Assembly: GCA_041675285.1 (NCBI GenBank)
Contig: JBAYTZ010000020.1
Location: forward strand, 1 to 55,645
Length of the DNA stretch: 55,645 nucleotides
Origin: Candidatus Delongbacteria bacterium
GTDB taxonomy: Bacteria > CAIWAD01
Reading direction: 5' to 3'
In this document: positions 22,525-30,648 of the stretch, piece after piece
Numbering within the stretch: position 1 is the first letter of the stretch
Layout: every line of letters starts with the position of its first letter
Made by a program: the position numbers and the translations under genes
The notes under the pieces: model-generated
What the model was told of the DNA's origin: nothing
The model's input: the letters and a program-made list of their open reading frames with translations, nothing else
Databases searched by the model: none

Positions 22525-23925
22525 CTAGTCCATGGAGCGGCGCAGGAAGGTGGGCAGCTCCAGGTTCTCGCCCGTGGGCTCCTTGGCCGCGGGACGGAAC
22601 GAGACCTGGCGCGCGCCGCCCAGCGGCTCGTCGTCCGCCAGGAAGGAGGCCGCGGGCCGCGCCTGCACGGGCAGCCGCTCGGCGGCGCGCTCGCGCTCGG
22701 GCTCCGGCTCCCAGTTGATCAGCAGCGGGCCGCCATTCCGGCCCATGGGCTCGCTGCGCGAGGACTCCGCCCGCAGCGGTTCCGGACGCGCCGGCTCGGG
22801 GCGCGTGGGCTCCGGCCGCACGTCCAGTCGCAGGGGCTCGGGCCGAACCGCGGGGCGTGTCTCCGGCCGCGCATCCAGCGGGTTGTAGGCGCCGGGCAGG
22901 GCGCGCGGAGCCAGCTGCAGGGGCTCCTCCACCCGCCGCGCGACCTGGGACTCGATGCCCGTGGCGATCACCGTGACACAGATCCGGTCCACCAGACTGG
23001 GATCGGTGACCGCGCCCAGGAAGATCTCCGCGTCCTCGCCCACCGCCTCGGAAATGGTCTGCATGGCGTCGTTGACGTCCATCAGCGACATGCTCTCGCC
23101 GCCCGTGATGTTCACCAGGAGGCGTCGGGCGCCCTTGACCGAGTACTCGTCCAGCAGCGGGCTGCTGATCGCCTGCTCGGCGGCCTGGTGGGCGCCGTAG
23201 CTGCCCTCGCCCAGTTCGGCCACGCCCACGCCCATCAGGGCCTCGCCCGGCTCGTTCATCACCTCGCGCACGTCGGCGAAGTCCAGGTTCATCAGGCCGG
23301 GTATGGTGATCAGGTCGCTGATCCCGCGCACGGCGCTCACCAGCACCTCGTCGGCCACGCCGAAGGCGTCCTTCAGGCTCAGATGCTGGTCCACGAAACT
23401 CATCAGGCGCTGGTTGGAGACCACGATCAGCGTGTCCACCATCTGGCGCATGAGCTCCAGCCCCTCCTCGGCGCGGCGCATGCGCGGCCGCATCTCGAAG
23501 TGGAAGGGTCGCGTGACCACGCCCACCGTCAGCGCGCCGGCCTCCCGGGCCAGCCGCGCCACCTCGGGCGCCGCGCCCGTGCCCGTGCCGCCACCCATCC
23601 CGGCGGTGACGAAGACCAGGTGCGCGCCCTCGAAGAGGCTCCGCAGCTCGTCGGCGTCCTCCGCCACGGCGGCGCGTCCCAGCTCCGGCCGGGCCCCCGT
23701 GCCCAGTCCCCGGGTCAGCGTCTTGCCGATCTGCACGCGCGCGGCCGCCACGTTTTGCCCCAGGGCCTGGGCGTCGGTGTTGACCACCGCGAACTCCACA
23801 CCCGTCACCCCGGCGCGAATCATGCGGTCCACGGCGTTGCCGCCGGCTCCGCCCACTCCCGCCACCACGATGCGCACCCGCGGTTGGGTGCTCGGCTCAT
23901 CCAGTTCGAACAGCAATCCTGACAT
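22525..23925 (-). CDS. ftsZ: Cell division protein FtsZ
   Basis: Tubulin-like GTPase that forms the Z ring. The 466-residue protein has VVAGVGGAGGNAVDRMI, the tubulin signature GMGGGTGTGAAP and NLDFADVREVM. After the globular core (about 320 residues) comes a long disordered linker rich in RPEP-type units (TRPAVRPEPLRLDVRPEP and so on). It ends in the conserved tail LELPTFLRRSMD that binds FtsA and other partners. ATG 23925 fits the usual N-terminus; the frame extends to 24009 without a better site. An 88-base gap separates it from ftsA2. Confidence 0.97.
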   Translation of the reverse strand: MSGLLFELDEPSTQPRVRIVVAGVGGAGGNAVDRMIRAGVTGVEFAVVNTDAQALGQNVAAARVQIGKTLTRGLGTGARPELGRAAVAEDADELRSLFEGAHLVFVTAGMGGGTGTGAAPEVARLAREAGALTVGVVTRPFHFEMRPRMRRAEEGLELMRQMVDTLIVVSNQRLMSFVDQHLSLKDAFGVADEVLVSAVRGISDLITIPGLMNLDFADVREVMNEPGEALMGVGVAELGEGSYGAHQAAEQAISSPLLDEYSVKGARRLLVNITGGESMSLMDVNDAMQTISEAVGEDAEIFLGAVTDPSLVDRICVTVIATGIESQVARRVEEPLQLAPRALPGAYNPLDARPETRPAVRPEPLRLDVRPEPTRPEPARPEPLRAESSRSEPMGRNGGPLLINWEPEPERERAAERLPVQARPAASFLADDEPLGGARQVSFRPAAKEPTGENLELPTFLRRSMD

Positions 23926-24013
23926 GGCCTTTTTCTCCCCAAAAAGTCCTGTCCCCAGTGTTTGACGGACGCGCGGCGGGTTCATGGTCCACCACACATC
24001 CCCTTCCAATACG

Positions 24014-25255
24014 TCAGAGGGCCACGTGCCGGCGCAGCCGGTTGACCCAGTTCCAGAGCGTGATCTTCGATTTTTGCCCGTGGCTGATGGGCGCGTTGCG
24101 CAGCGCGTGCTGCGCCAGGCCGATGGCCGGCGTCCATTCGAGCATGGAGGGATCCGCCTCCACGCCCATCACGCCGCGCGGGTAGCCCAGCCGCACCGGC
24201 AGCGACCAGCGGTCGCGCGCCAGGTCCAGCAGGCCGTCCAATCGCGCGCCGCCGCCGGTGATCACCACGCCCGCGCCCAGCATCCAGCGCATGTTGGAGA
24301 TCTCCAGCTCGCGCTCCACCAGTTCGAGGATCTCCTCCATCCGGGGCTGGATCACCTGGCAGAGCTGGCTGCGCGAGGCGCGCTCGGAGGAGTCGCCGCC
24401 GGCGTACTCGATGTCGAAGCGCTCGTCGCGGCGGATCAGCCGGTGATCACAGCAACCGTAGGAGCGCTTGATCCGCTCGGCCTCGGAGGCCGGCGTGCGG
24501 AAGGCGCGCGTGATGTCGCTGGTAATGGCCGCGCCGCCCATGGGCACGGAGGCGGCGTGACAGACCTTGCCGTCCGCGTGGAGGATCAGGTCCGTGCTGG
24601 CGGCGCCCACGTCCAGCAGCAGCACGCCCAACTCCTTCTCGTCGGGGCTGAGGAAGCAGGAGCTGGCCAGACTGGTGAGCGTGACGCTGCCCACGTTGAC
24701 CGCCGTGCGCTGGACGCAGCGCTTGAGGTTCTCCACCGTGTTGACGGGCACGGAGAGGAAGTGCGTGCGGCAGTCCAGACGCATGCCGTGCAGGCCCACC
24801 GGGTTCTGCACGCCCTCGGCGCCGTCCACCAGGAATTCCTGGGGCAGGCAGTGGAGGATCTGGCGCTCGATCTGCACGGTCTGCGAGGCCTCGGCCTGCT
24901 CCAGGACCTGGCGCAGGTGCGTGGTCTGGATCAGGCTGGAGCGCGGATCCTGGGGATTGCGCGTCACCAGCAGGTGCGACTCGGTCTCGGCGCAGGCCAG
25001 CTCGGCGCCGGAGACGCCCAGGTGGATGTCGTCGACTTCGATCCCCGCGGCCTCCTCGGCGGCGGCGATCGCCTCCTCCACGGCCAGGATCATGGGCTTG
25101 ATGTTGGTGGGAATTCCGCGGGACAGGCCCTTGGAGGCGGCGGCGCCGGCCCCCAGGACGCGGATGCGGTCCTCCTCCACGCGCTCGGCGATGATCACGC
25201 GAACGGTGCCGTGGCCAATGTCCAGGGCGCTCTGCACGGCGCGGCCGGTGGTCAT
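24014..25255 (-). CDS. ftsA: FtsA-like actin-family protein 2 (second of two tandem copies)
   Basis: The 413 residues have the FtsA order: phosphate-1 region LDIGHGTVRVIIAE (11-24, where SSK/TSK is replaced by HGT), then the SHS2/1C domain. The phosphate-2 region is LLLDVGAASTD (GGGT replaced by GAAS), and the adenosine motif is GVVITGGGARLDGL (329-342). The C-terminal amphipathic helix ITLWNWVNRLRRHV (398-411) is a textbook membrane-targeting sequence. FtsA tethers FtsZ to the membrane and recruits later division proteins. Its ATGA overlap with ftsA1 implies coupled, roughly equal synthesis. Being nearest to ftsZ and having the canonical tail, it is my choice for the main tether. Confidence 0.9.
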   Translation of the reverse strand: MTTGRAVQSALDIGHGTVRVIIAERVEEDRIRVLGAGAAASKGLSRGIPTNIKPMILAVEEAIAAAEEAAGIEVDDIHLGVSGAELACAETESHLLVTRNPQDPRSSLIQTTHLRQVLEQAEASQTVQIERQILHCLPQEFLVDGAEGVQNPVGLHGMRLDCRTHFLSVPVNTVENLKRCVQRTAVNVGSVTLTSLASSCFLSPDEKELGVLLLDVGAASTDLILHADGKVCHAASVPMGGAAITSDITRAFRTPASEAERIKRSYGCCDHRLIRRDERFDIEYAGGDSSERASRSQLCQVIQPRMEEILELVERELEISNMRWMLGAGVVITGGGARLDGLLDLARDRWSLPVRLGYPRGVMGVEADPSMLEWTPAIGLAQHALRNAPISHGQKSKITLWNWVNRLRRHVAL

Positions 25256-26526
25256 GGGTTCCTCCTCCCCCTCAGGATGTTGAACATGTCGCCCAGTCTT
25301 CCCTTCCGGCGTTCCAGTTCCGAGCCCTGCACCAGCAGGCGATCCAGCAGCGGAAAGCCCTCGTGGGAGAACTCCGGCAGGGCCGCGGCTTCCAGCGCCA
25401 GCAGGCCCAGCCCCGTCAGATAGCCGGGATTGTCCAGGATGCCGCGGGGGCCGATGTAGTGCTCGCAGCGGCCGCGCCGGGCGCGCAGGCCCGTCACGCT
25501 CTCCGCGTACTCGGCCAGTCCGGTCATGGCGGCGCCTCCGCCCGTCAGGACCAGACCCCCGCGCAGGCCCTCCAGCAGGTTCATGCGGCGGGCCTCCTTC
25601 ACCACGTGCTGCAGGATCTCGCGCACCCGGGCCTGCATGACCTTGCCCAGCATTTCCTGGGAGATCACCTGGGCGCCCTCGCCGTGCACCTGCGGCACGG
25701 TGAGCTTCTGGTCGCCCTCGCGGCGCGCGTTGACCCGGCCGTGGCGGATCTTCAGTTCCTCGGCCTCCTGCAGCGTGGTCTTCAGCACGGTGGCGATGTC
25801 CCGTGTGACACGGGATCCGGCGTAGCGGAAGACCCACGAGTGCTGCAGCACGCCGTCGGCGAAATAGAGGGCGTCGCAGGTGCCGGCGCCGAAATTGATC
25901 AGGGCCACGCCCTGGTCCAGGTCCTCGTCGCTCAGCGCGGCCATGGCGTCGGCCAGCGGGCTGAAGACCATCCGCCGGGTGTCCACCTCCGCCAGCTGCA
26001 GGCAGCGCAGCAGGTTGTTGCGGTGGTTGACGCCGGCCAGGATCAGGTGTGTCTCCACACCCAGGCGGCAGCACTCGCGCCCCAGCGGATCCAGGCAGCT
26101 CACGTTGTCCGTCGTGAAGCGCTGGGGCACGGCGTGCAGCAGGCTGCGGTCGATGGGCAGCTGGACGGACTGGGAGTTCGCCAGCACGCTCTCCACCTCC
26201 TGCTCCGTCACCGTGCGGCCGCGGGACCCCGCCTGGGCGGTCAGCGGCATGTTGCCCGAGCTGTTCATGCAGCTCATGTGCGAGCCCGAGATGGCCACCG
26301 CCGCGGCGGGCATCTTGGTCCGGGCCATGTTCTCGGCGTGCCGGACCACCTGCAGCACCGTGTCGCGAGCGGCGTCCAGGTCGACGATCAGGCCCTGGCG
26401 CACGCCGCGGCTGGGCGCGAAGCCGATCCCCGTGACACACAGCATGCCGCTGCGGTCCACCTGGGCGATGAGGGCCACGACCTTGGAGGATCCGAGGTCC
26501 AGTGCGGCGACGACGGGCTCAGGCAT
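25252..26526 (-). CDS. ftsA: FtsA-like actin-family protein 1 (first of two tandem copies)
   Basis: The 424 residues keep a canonical phosphate-1 motif ALDLGSSKVVALIAQ (8-22). An SHS2/1C-like region follows, then LINFGAGTCDALYF, in which the phosphate-2 aspartate is Asn211. EAEELKIRHG and the adenosine motif GGLVLTGGGAAMTGL (323-337) come next. The C-terminus GRLGDMFNILRGRR could be an amphipathic membrane helix but is less typical than that of copy 2. It lies directly after ftsQ (8-base overlap) and before copy 2 (ATGA). The two copies share fold and order but differ throughout, so this is an old duplication. A heteromeric FtsA filament is one possible role. Confidence 0.9.
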   Translation of the reverse strand: MPEPVVAALDLGSSKVVALIAQVDRSGMLCVTGIGFAPSRGVRQGLIVDLDAARDTVLQVVRHAENMARTKMPAAAVAISGSHMSCMNSSGNMPLTAQAGSRGRTVTEQEVESVLANSQSVQLPIDRSLLHAVPQRFTTDNVSCLDPLGRECCRLGVETHLILAGVNHRNNLLRCLQLAEVDTRRMVFSPLADAMAALSDEDLDQGVALINFGAGTCDALYFADGVLQHSWVFRYAGSRVTRDIATVLKTTLQEAEELKIRHGRVNARREGDQKLTVPQVHGEGAQVISQEMLGKVMQARVREILQHVVKEARRMNLLEGLRGGLVLTGGGAAMTGLAEYAESVTGLRARRGRCEHYIGPRGILDNPGYLTGLGLLALEAAALPEFSHEGFPLLDRLLVQGSELERRKGRLGDMFNILRGRRNP

Positions 26527-27238
26527 GCTCCCTCCACACCACCTGGTTGACGAAGCGCAAGTCCAGTTCGCCGGGCCGCGCGAGCAGATCGGGGCGGCGG
26601 GCCTGCACCACTTGCAGCAGGGACAGGCCGTGGCGCCAGAGGGTGGCCTGCACCAGCACCAGCGGCTGGGCTCCCTGCAGGTGCAGCACGGGCGAGGTCC
26701 CCCATTCCAGGCGCTCCACCCGGGCGTAGAGCTCGGGGAAGCCCGTCTTCATCTCCAGCAGCCGGGCGGCGGCGCCCTTCAGGTCGCGCTCGGCGCCGCT
26801 CAGCACGGGCAGGTCCAGTCGCGTTCCGCCCCGGGGCCGGTCCAGCACACGGCCCGTGGCGGTCAGGCAGCGGGGCCGGCCCGCGCGCAGCACCCAGGCC
26901 AGCGGCTCGTCCTCCGCCAGGACCACCACCAGCGCGTCGGGCCATTTCTTGGTCACCCGCAGGGCCGTGATCCACGGGTCGTCGGCCAGCCGCTGCCGGA
27001 GGGCGCCCAACTCGACCAGCGCCAGCGGCTTGCCGCGAACGCCGTCCATGGTTTCCACGATGCCCTGGCGGTCGCTGAGCCGCGCGCCCAGGACCTTCCA
27101 CTCGCGCAGCCGGAAGGTGTCGCCCGTGCGCACCCAGATCACGGCGGCGGCGCTAAGCCCCACGAAGAGCGGCGGCAGCAGCGTGTAGAGCAGGATGCGC
27201 AGCCAGCGGCGGCCGCGGCTGACGGGCCTAGCGCACAT
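26519..27238 (-). CDS. ftsQ: Cell division protein FtsQ / DivIB
   Basis: Bitopic division protein of the FtsQLB complex. In the 239-residue form, a basic N-terminus is followed by one transmembrane helix (LLYTLLPPLFVGLSAAAVIW). A POTRA domain follows (FRLREWKVLGARLSDRQGIV, LRQRLADDPWITALRVTKKW) and then the FtsQ/DivIB beta domain (PDALVVVLAEDEPLAWV). ATG 27238 is chosen because GGAGGAG is 7 bases upstream; it overlaps the murB stop by 11 bases. The stop region overlaps ftsA1. Confidence 0.93.
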   Translation of the reverse strand: MCARPVSRGRRWLRILLYTLLPPLFVGLSAAAVIWVRTGDTFRLREWKVLGARLSDRQGIVETMDGVRGKPLALVELGALRQRLADDPWITALRVTKKWPDALVVVLAEDEPLAWVLRAGRPRCLTATGRVLDRPRGGTRLDLPVLSGAERDLKGAAARLLEMKTGFPELYARVERLEWGTSPVLHLQGAQPLVLVQATLWRHGLSLLQVVQARRPDLLARPGELDLRFVNQVVWREHA

Positions 27239-28130
27239 GCTGGAACTCCTCCTCCAGCTCAACGCCGAAGCGCTCGCGCACCGTGCGCTTGACCAGTTCC
27301 ACCAGCGCCACTATGTCGGCGGCGCTGGCTCCGCCCTCATTCACGAAGAAATTGGCGTGGATTTGTGACACGACGGCCGCGCCCACCCGGGCGCCCTTCA
27401 GACCCGCCGCCTCGATCAGCCGGCCGGGAAAGTCCCCCGCGGGCCGCTTGAACACGCTGCCGCAACTGGCTTCCTGCAGGGGTTGGGTGGCCCGGCGCCG
27501 TTCCAGCAGCTCGCGCAGGCGGAGCTTGATGGCCTCCGGATCGTCGGCCCTGAGGCGGAACTCCGCCGCCAGGACCAGCCTCGCGCCCAACCCCGGACTG
27601 CTGCGGTACTCCAGGCGCAGCTCGGCGGCGTCCACCCAGCCGATGGCGCCGTCCGGATCCAGCAATCGGACGCGGACCAGGCTCTGGGCGAGCTCCTGGC
27701 CGTGGGCGCCGGCGTTCATCCGCACCATCCCGCCCACCGTGCCCGGGATGCCCCCGGCGAACTCCAGCCCGGCCAGTCCGGCCTGGGCGGCGCGGCGGCA
27801 GAGGACCACGGCGGACGTGGCGGCCCCGGCGCGCAGCAGCGGCGCATCCACCTCCAGCCAGGCCAGTCCCGGGCCGGGGTGCAGCACCACGCCCGCCAGT
27901 CCCTCGTCGGGGAAGAGCAGGTTGGACCCGCCGCCCACCAGCCACCAGGCGGCGTCCTCGGCGCGCAGCAGGGCCAGGCCCGCCGCCAGCTCCGCTTCGG
28001 ACTCCGGCGTGAACAGCAGGGCGGCCGGTCCGCCGATTCGCCAGGTGGAGAGCGCGGTCAGCGGCGCGTCCGGCGTGCAGCGTTCGGGGAAGGCGTCGCG
28101 CAGACGCTCGATGGCGCGCGGCGTGCTCAC
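27228..28130 (-). CDS. murB: UDP-N-acetylenolpyruvoylglucosamine reductase
   Basis: FAD enzyme that reduces UDP-GlcNAc-enolpyruvate to UDP-MurNAc with NADPH. The 300 residues include TWRIGGPAALLFTPES, the FAD motif WLVGGGSNLLFPDEGL and FAGGIPGTVGGMVRMNAGAH. They also include GSVFKRPAGDFPGRLIEAAG, whose serine is the proton donor, and SQIHANFFVNEGGA. It is GTG-started (28130) and overlaps the ftsW stop. murC, usually beside murB, is missing from this cluster. Confidence 0.97.
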   Translation of the reverse strand: MSTPRAIERLRDAFPERCTPDAPLTALSTWRIGGPAALLFTPESEAELAAGLALLRAEDAAWWLVGGGSNLLFPDEGLAGVVLHPGPGLAWLEVDAPLLRAGAATSAVVLCRRAAQAGLAGLEFAGGIPGTVGGMVRMNAGAHGQELAQSLVRVRLLDPDGAIGWVDAAELRLEYRSSPGLGARLVLAAEFRLRADDPEAIKLRLRELLERRRATQPLQEASCGSVFKRPAGDFPGRLIEAAGLKGARVGAAVVSQIHANFFVNEGGASAADIVALVELVKRTVRERFGVELEEEFQHVR

Positions 28131-29290
28131 GAGCCCTGTCCGATCAGCTGCACGTTGCGGGCGTGGTAGGACAGGTTGAGCAGCACGCCCAGGGCGGCCA
28201 GCATGGTGATCATCGAGGTGCCGCCGTAGCTGAACAGCGGCAGCGGCTGGCCCGTGACCGGGAAGAGGCCCGTGGCGACGAAGAGGTTGATGATCGTGTG
28301 GATGAAGAACAGGCCCGTGATTCCGGCGGCCAGCATGCGGGCGAAGTCGTCCTGGGAGCGGCGCACGATGTGCAGGCCCCGCGAGAAGACGATGGCGTAG
28401 AGGGTCACCAGCACGAAGCAGCCCACCAGCCCGTACTCCTCGCCGAAGATGGCGAAGATGAAATCGTTGAAGGGCTCGGGCAGGTAGAAGAGCTTCTGCA
28501 GGCTGTTGCCCCCGCCCACGCCGGTGATTCCGCCGCGCCCGAAAGCGATCAGCGACTGGGCCTGCTGCATGTCGGCCAGCCCCGGGTTCCAGAGGCTCTC
28601 GATCCAGTTGAGGATGCGCGTCAGCCGGTAGGGCTCGCGGATCAGCACGAAGCCCGCGCCCGCGCCGGCCAGCCCGCCGCCCACGAAGAACCAGGACAGC
28701 GGCACGCCGGCCAGGAAGACCATGATCAGCGAGACGCCGAACAGCGCCAGCACCATGGAGAAGTTGGGCTGCAGCACCAGCACGACCATGGCGCCGATCA
28801 TCATCAGCCCGCCGCTGAGCAGGTTGCGCCAGTCCTTGCGGAAGTCGCGCACCTTGGCCAGCCCCGCCGCCAGGTTGAGGATCAGCCCGAACTTGGCCAC
28901 GTCCACGGGCTGGAACTGGCGGCCGGCGATGATGATCCAGCGCCGCGCGCCGTTCACCTCGGGCATCACCAGGGTCAGGGCCAGCAGCGCCAGGCTGCCC
29001 AGTCCGATCCAGGGCGCCAGCGGCCGCCAGGTCTGGTAGTTGACCTTCATCATGACAAAGAACAGCAGCAGGCCCAGGCCGATCTTCTCCAGGTGCTTGA
29101 GAAAGTACAGGCCCGCCGAGCCCTCGGCGGCCATCCCGAAGTGGGAGGAGGCCGAGTAGACGGCGATGGAGCCGATCATCAGCAGCAGCAGGATCACGAA
29201 GGCCAGCAGCCGGTCGATGGTGGCCAGCCGGGAGGCGATCCCCAGGGGCAATGAGCTGGGCGGGGTCTGGTCGTAGCCCAGGCGGTTCAT
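28127..29290 (-). CDS. ftsW: Septal peptidoglycan glycosyltransferase FtsW (SEDS family)
   Basis: Polytopic SEDS glycosyltransferase that polymerises lipid II at the septum with its partner FtsI. The 387 residues give about ten transmembrane helices. Signature segments are YSASSHFG, NGARRWIIIAGRQFQPVDVA, LQPNFSMVLALFG and, near the end, GQPLPLFSYGGTSMI. The ATG at 29290 overlaps the murF stop (ATGA). It lies downstream of ftsI and murF in a continuous run of overlapping genes. murG, which makes its substrate and commonly follows ftsW, is not here. Confidence 0.96.
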   Translation of the reverse strand: MNRLGYDQTPPSSLPLGIASRLATIDRLLAFVILLLLMIGSIAVYSASSHFGMAAEGSAGLYFLKHLEKIGLGLLLFFVMMKVNYQTWRPLAPWIGLGSLALLALTLVMPEVNGARRWIIIAGRQFQPVDVAKFGLILNLAAGLAKVRDFRKDWRNLLSGGLMMIGAMVVLVLQPNFSMVLALFGVSLIMVFLAGVPLSWFFVGGGLAGAGAGFVLIREPYRLTRILNWIESLWNPGLADMQQAQSLIAFGRGGITGVGGGNSLQKLFYLPEPFNDFIFAIFGEEYGLVGCFVLVTLYAIVFSRGLHIVRRSQDDFARMLAAGITGLFFIHTIINLFVATGLFPVTGQPLPLFSYGGTSMITMLAALGVLLNLSYHARNVQLIGQGS

Positions 29291-30648
29291 ACGGCCCACT
29301 CCTTGGCCAGCAGATCCAGGCCGGTCAACCGACTACCCTTCAGCAGCACCACGTCGCCAGCCTTGGGGCCGAACAGGCCGCGCAGCGCGGCGGCGTTCTC
29401 GGCCTGCAGAGCGGCCCGGCCGCCGCCCGCCCGCAGTCCTTCCTCGAAGGCCGCGCGGGCCTCCAGCGAACCCACCAACAGCACCAGGTCCAGGCCCAGC
29501 GCGGCGGCGTGACGGCCCACCTCCGCGTGCAAGGTCCGGGACTCGGCGCCCAGTTCGCGCATCTCGCCCAGCACGGCCACGCGCCGGTCGGCGCGCATCC
29601 GGGCCAGCGTGTCCAGCGCGGCCTTCATGGAGGCCGGGTTGGCGTTGTAGGAATCGTCCAACAGGCTCCAGGCCGCCGCCCGCCGCACCTGCATGCGACC
29701 CGGGGCCCCCTGGAAGGCCGCCAGGCCCTGGCAGATCCGCGGGGGCTCCAGGCCGAGTTCCAGCGCGATGGCCACGGCCGCGGCCGCGCACTCCAGGAAG
29801 GCCTGTCCGGGCACGGGCAACACGCACTCCTGCCCGGACAGGCGGATGCGGAAGCGCGCCTGTTCATCCGCGCCCACCGCTTCCAGTCCCTGGACCGCCC
29901 CGGTGCTGTGGTTCCGGAGCGAGTATCCGCTGCGACGCCTCAAGCCGATTGCCTGTTCCACCACCAGGGCGTCGTCCTCGTTGACGATGCCCGTGCCGTC
30001 GTGCTGCTCCAGCCAGCGGAAGAGCTGACCCTTCTCCTGCGCCACCGCCGCCAGTCCGCCGGTCCCCTCCAGGTGGGCGGGCTGGATGTTGGTGATACAG
30101 CCGTGGGTCGGGCGGGCCATGGCGCAGAGCCGGGCGATCTCCCCCGGCTGCGACATCCCGGCCTCGAGCACGTAGATCTCCTGTCCGTCCAGGACGTTGA
30201 GCAGCGAGAGGGGCGCGCCCAGCGTGCTGTTCTGGTTGCCTTGGCTGGCGGCCGTGCTCCGGCCCCGGCCCAGCAGCTGGGCGGTCAGCTCCTTGGTGGT
30301 GGTCTTGCCGTTGCTGCCCGTGATGGCCACCAGCGGACCCGTGTGCCGTTCGCGGGCCAGGGCGCCCAGCTCCAGCAGGGCTTCGCGGCTGTCCGCCACG
30401 CAGAGCACGCGCGGGTCGCCTGCCAGGCCGGTCGTCAGGCGCGCGCCCTCGGCCACCACGGCGGCGGCTCCCGCCGCCAGGGCCGCGGGCACGAAGTCGT
30501 GGCCGTCCATCCGCTCGCCGGGCAGGGCCACGAACAGGTCGCCCGGCCGCAGGCCGCGGGAATCGGCCAGGGCCCGCCAGCCCGCCGTTTCCGGCAGGTG
30601 GCGCGTGTGCCCCAGGCGGGCCGCCAACTCGGTGAGGGTGGGTCTCAT
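29287..30648 (-). CDS. murF: UDP-MurNAc-tripeptide:D-Ala-D-Ala ligase
   Basis: Adds D-Ala-D-Ala to complete the UDP-MurNAc pentapeptide. The 453-residue Mur ligase has an N-terminal UDP-binding domain (DSRGLRPGDLFVALPGERMD) and a central ATPase domain with LVAITGSNGKTTTKEL. YVLEAGMSQPGEIARL, the HLEGTGG metal region and DDSYNANPASMKAALD follow. ATG 30648 overlaps the ftsI stop. The ligase that precedes it in the pathway, murE, would normally sit between ftsI and murF but is absent; the two genes overlap directly. Confidence 0.97.
   Translation of the reverse strand: MRPTLTELAARLGHTRHLPETAGWRALADSRGLRPGDLFVALPGERMDGHDFVPAALAAGAAAVVAEGARLTTGLAGDPRVLCVADSREALLELGALARERHTGPLVAITGSNGKTTTKELTAQLLGRGRSTAASQGNQNSTLGAPLSLLNVLDGQEIYVLEAGMSQPGEIARLCAMARPTHGCITNIQPAHLEGTGGLAAVAQEKGQLFRWLEQHDGTGIVNEDDALVVEQAIGLRRRSGYSLRNHSTGAVQGLEAVGADEQARFRIRLSGQECVLPVPGQAFLECAAAAVAIALELGLEPPRICQGLAAFQGAPGRMQVRRAAAWSLLDDSYNANPASMKAALDTLARMRADRRVAVLGEMRELGAESRTLHAEVGRHAAALGLDLVLLVGSLEARAAFEEGLRAGGGRAALQAENAAALRGLFGPKAGDVVLLKGSRLTGLDLLAKEWAV

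Noticed and set aside
24014..26440. 808-codon minus-strand frame suggesting a fused protein ending in FtsA
   Set aside because: Only the part from 25255 is FtsA. The upstream part is an out-of-frame reading of the first ftsA gene with no domain.
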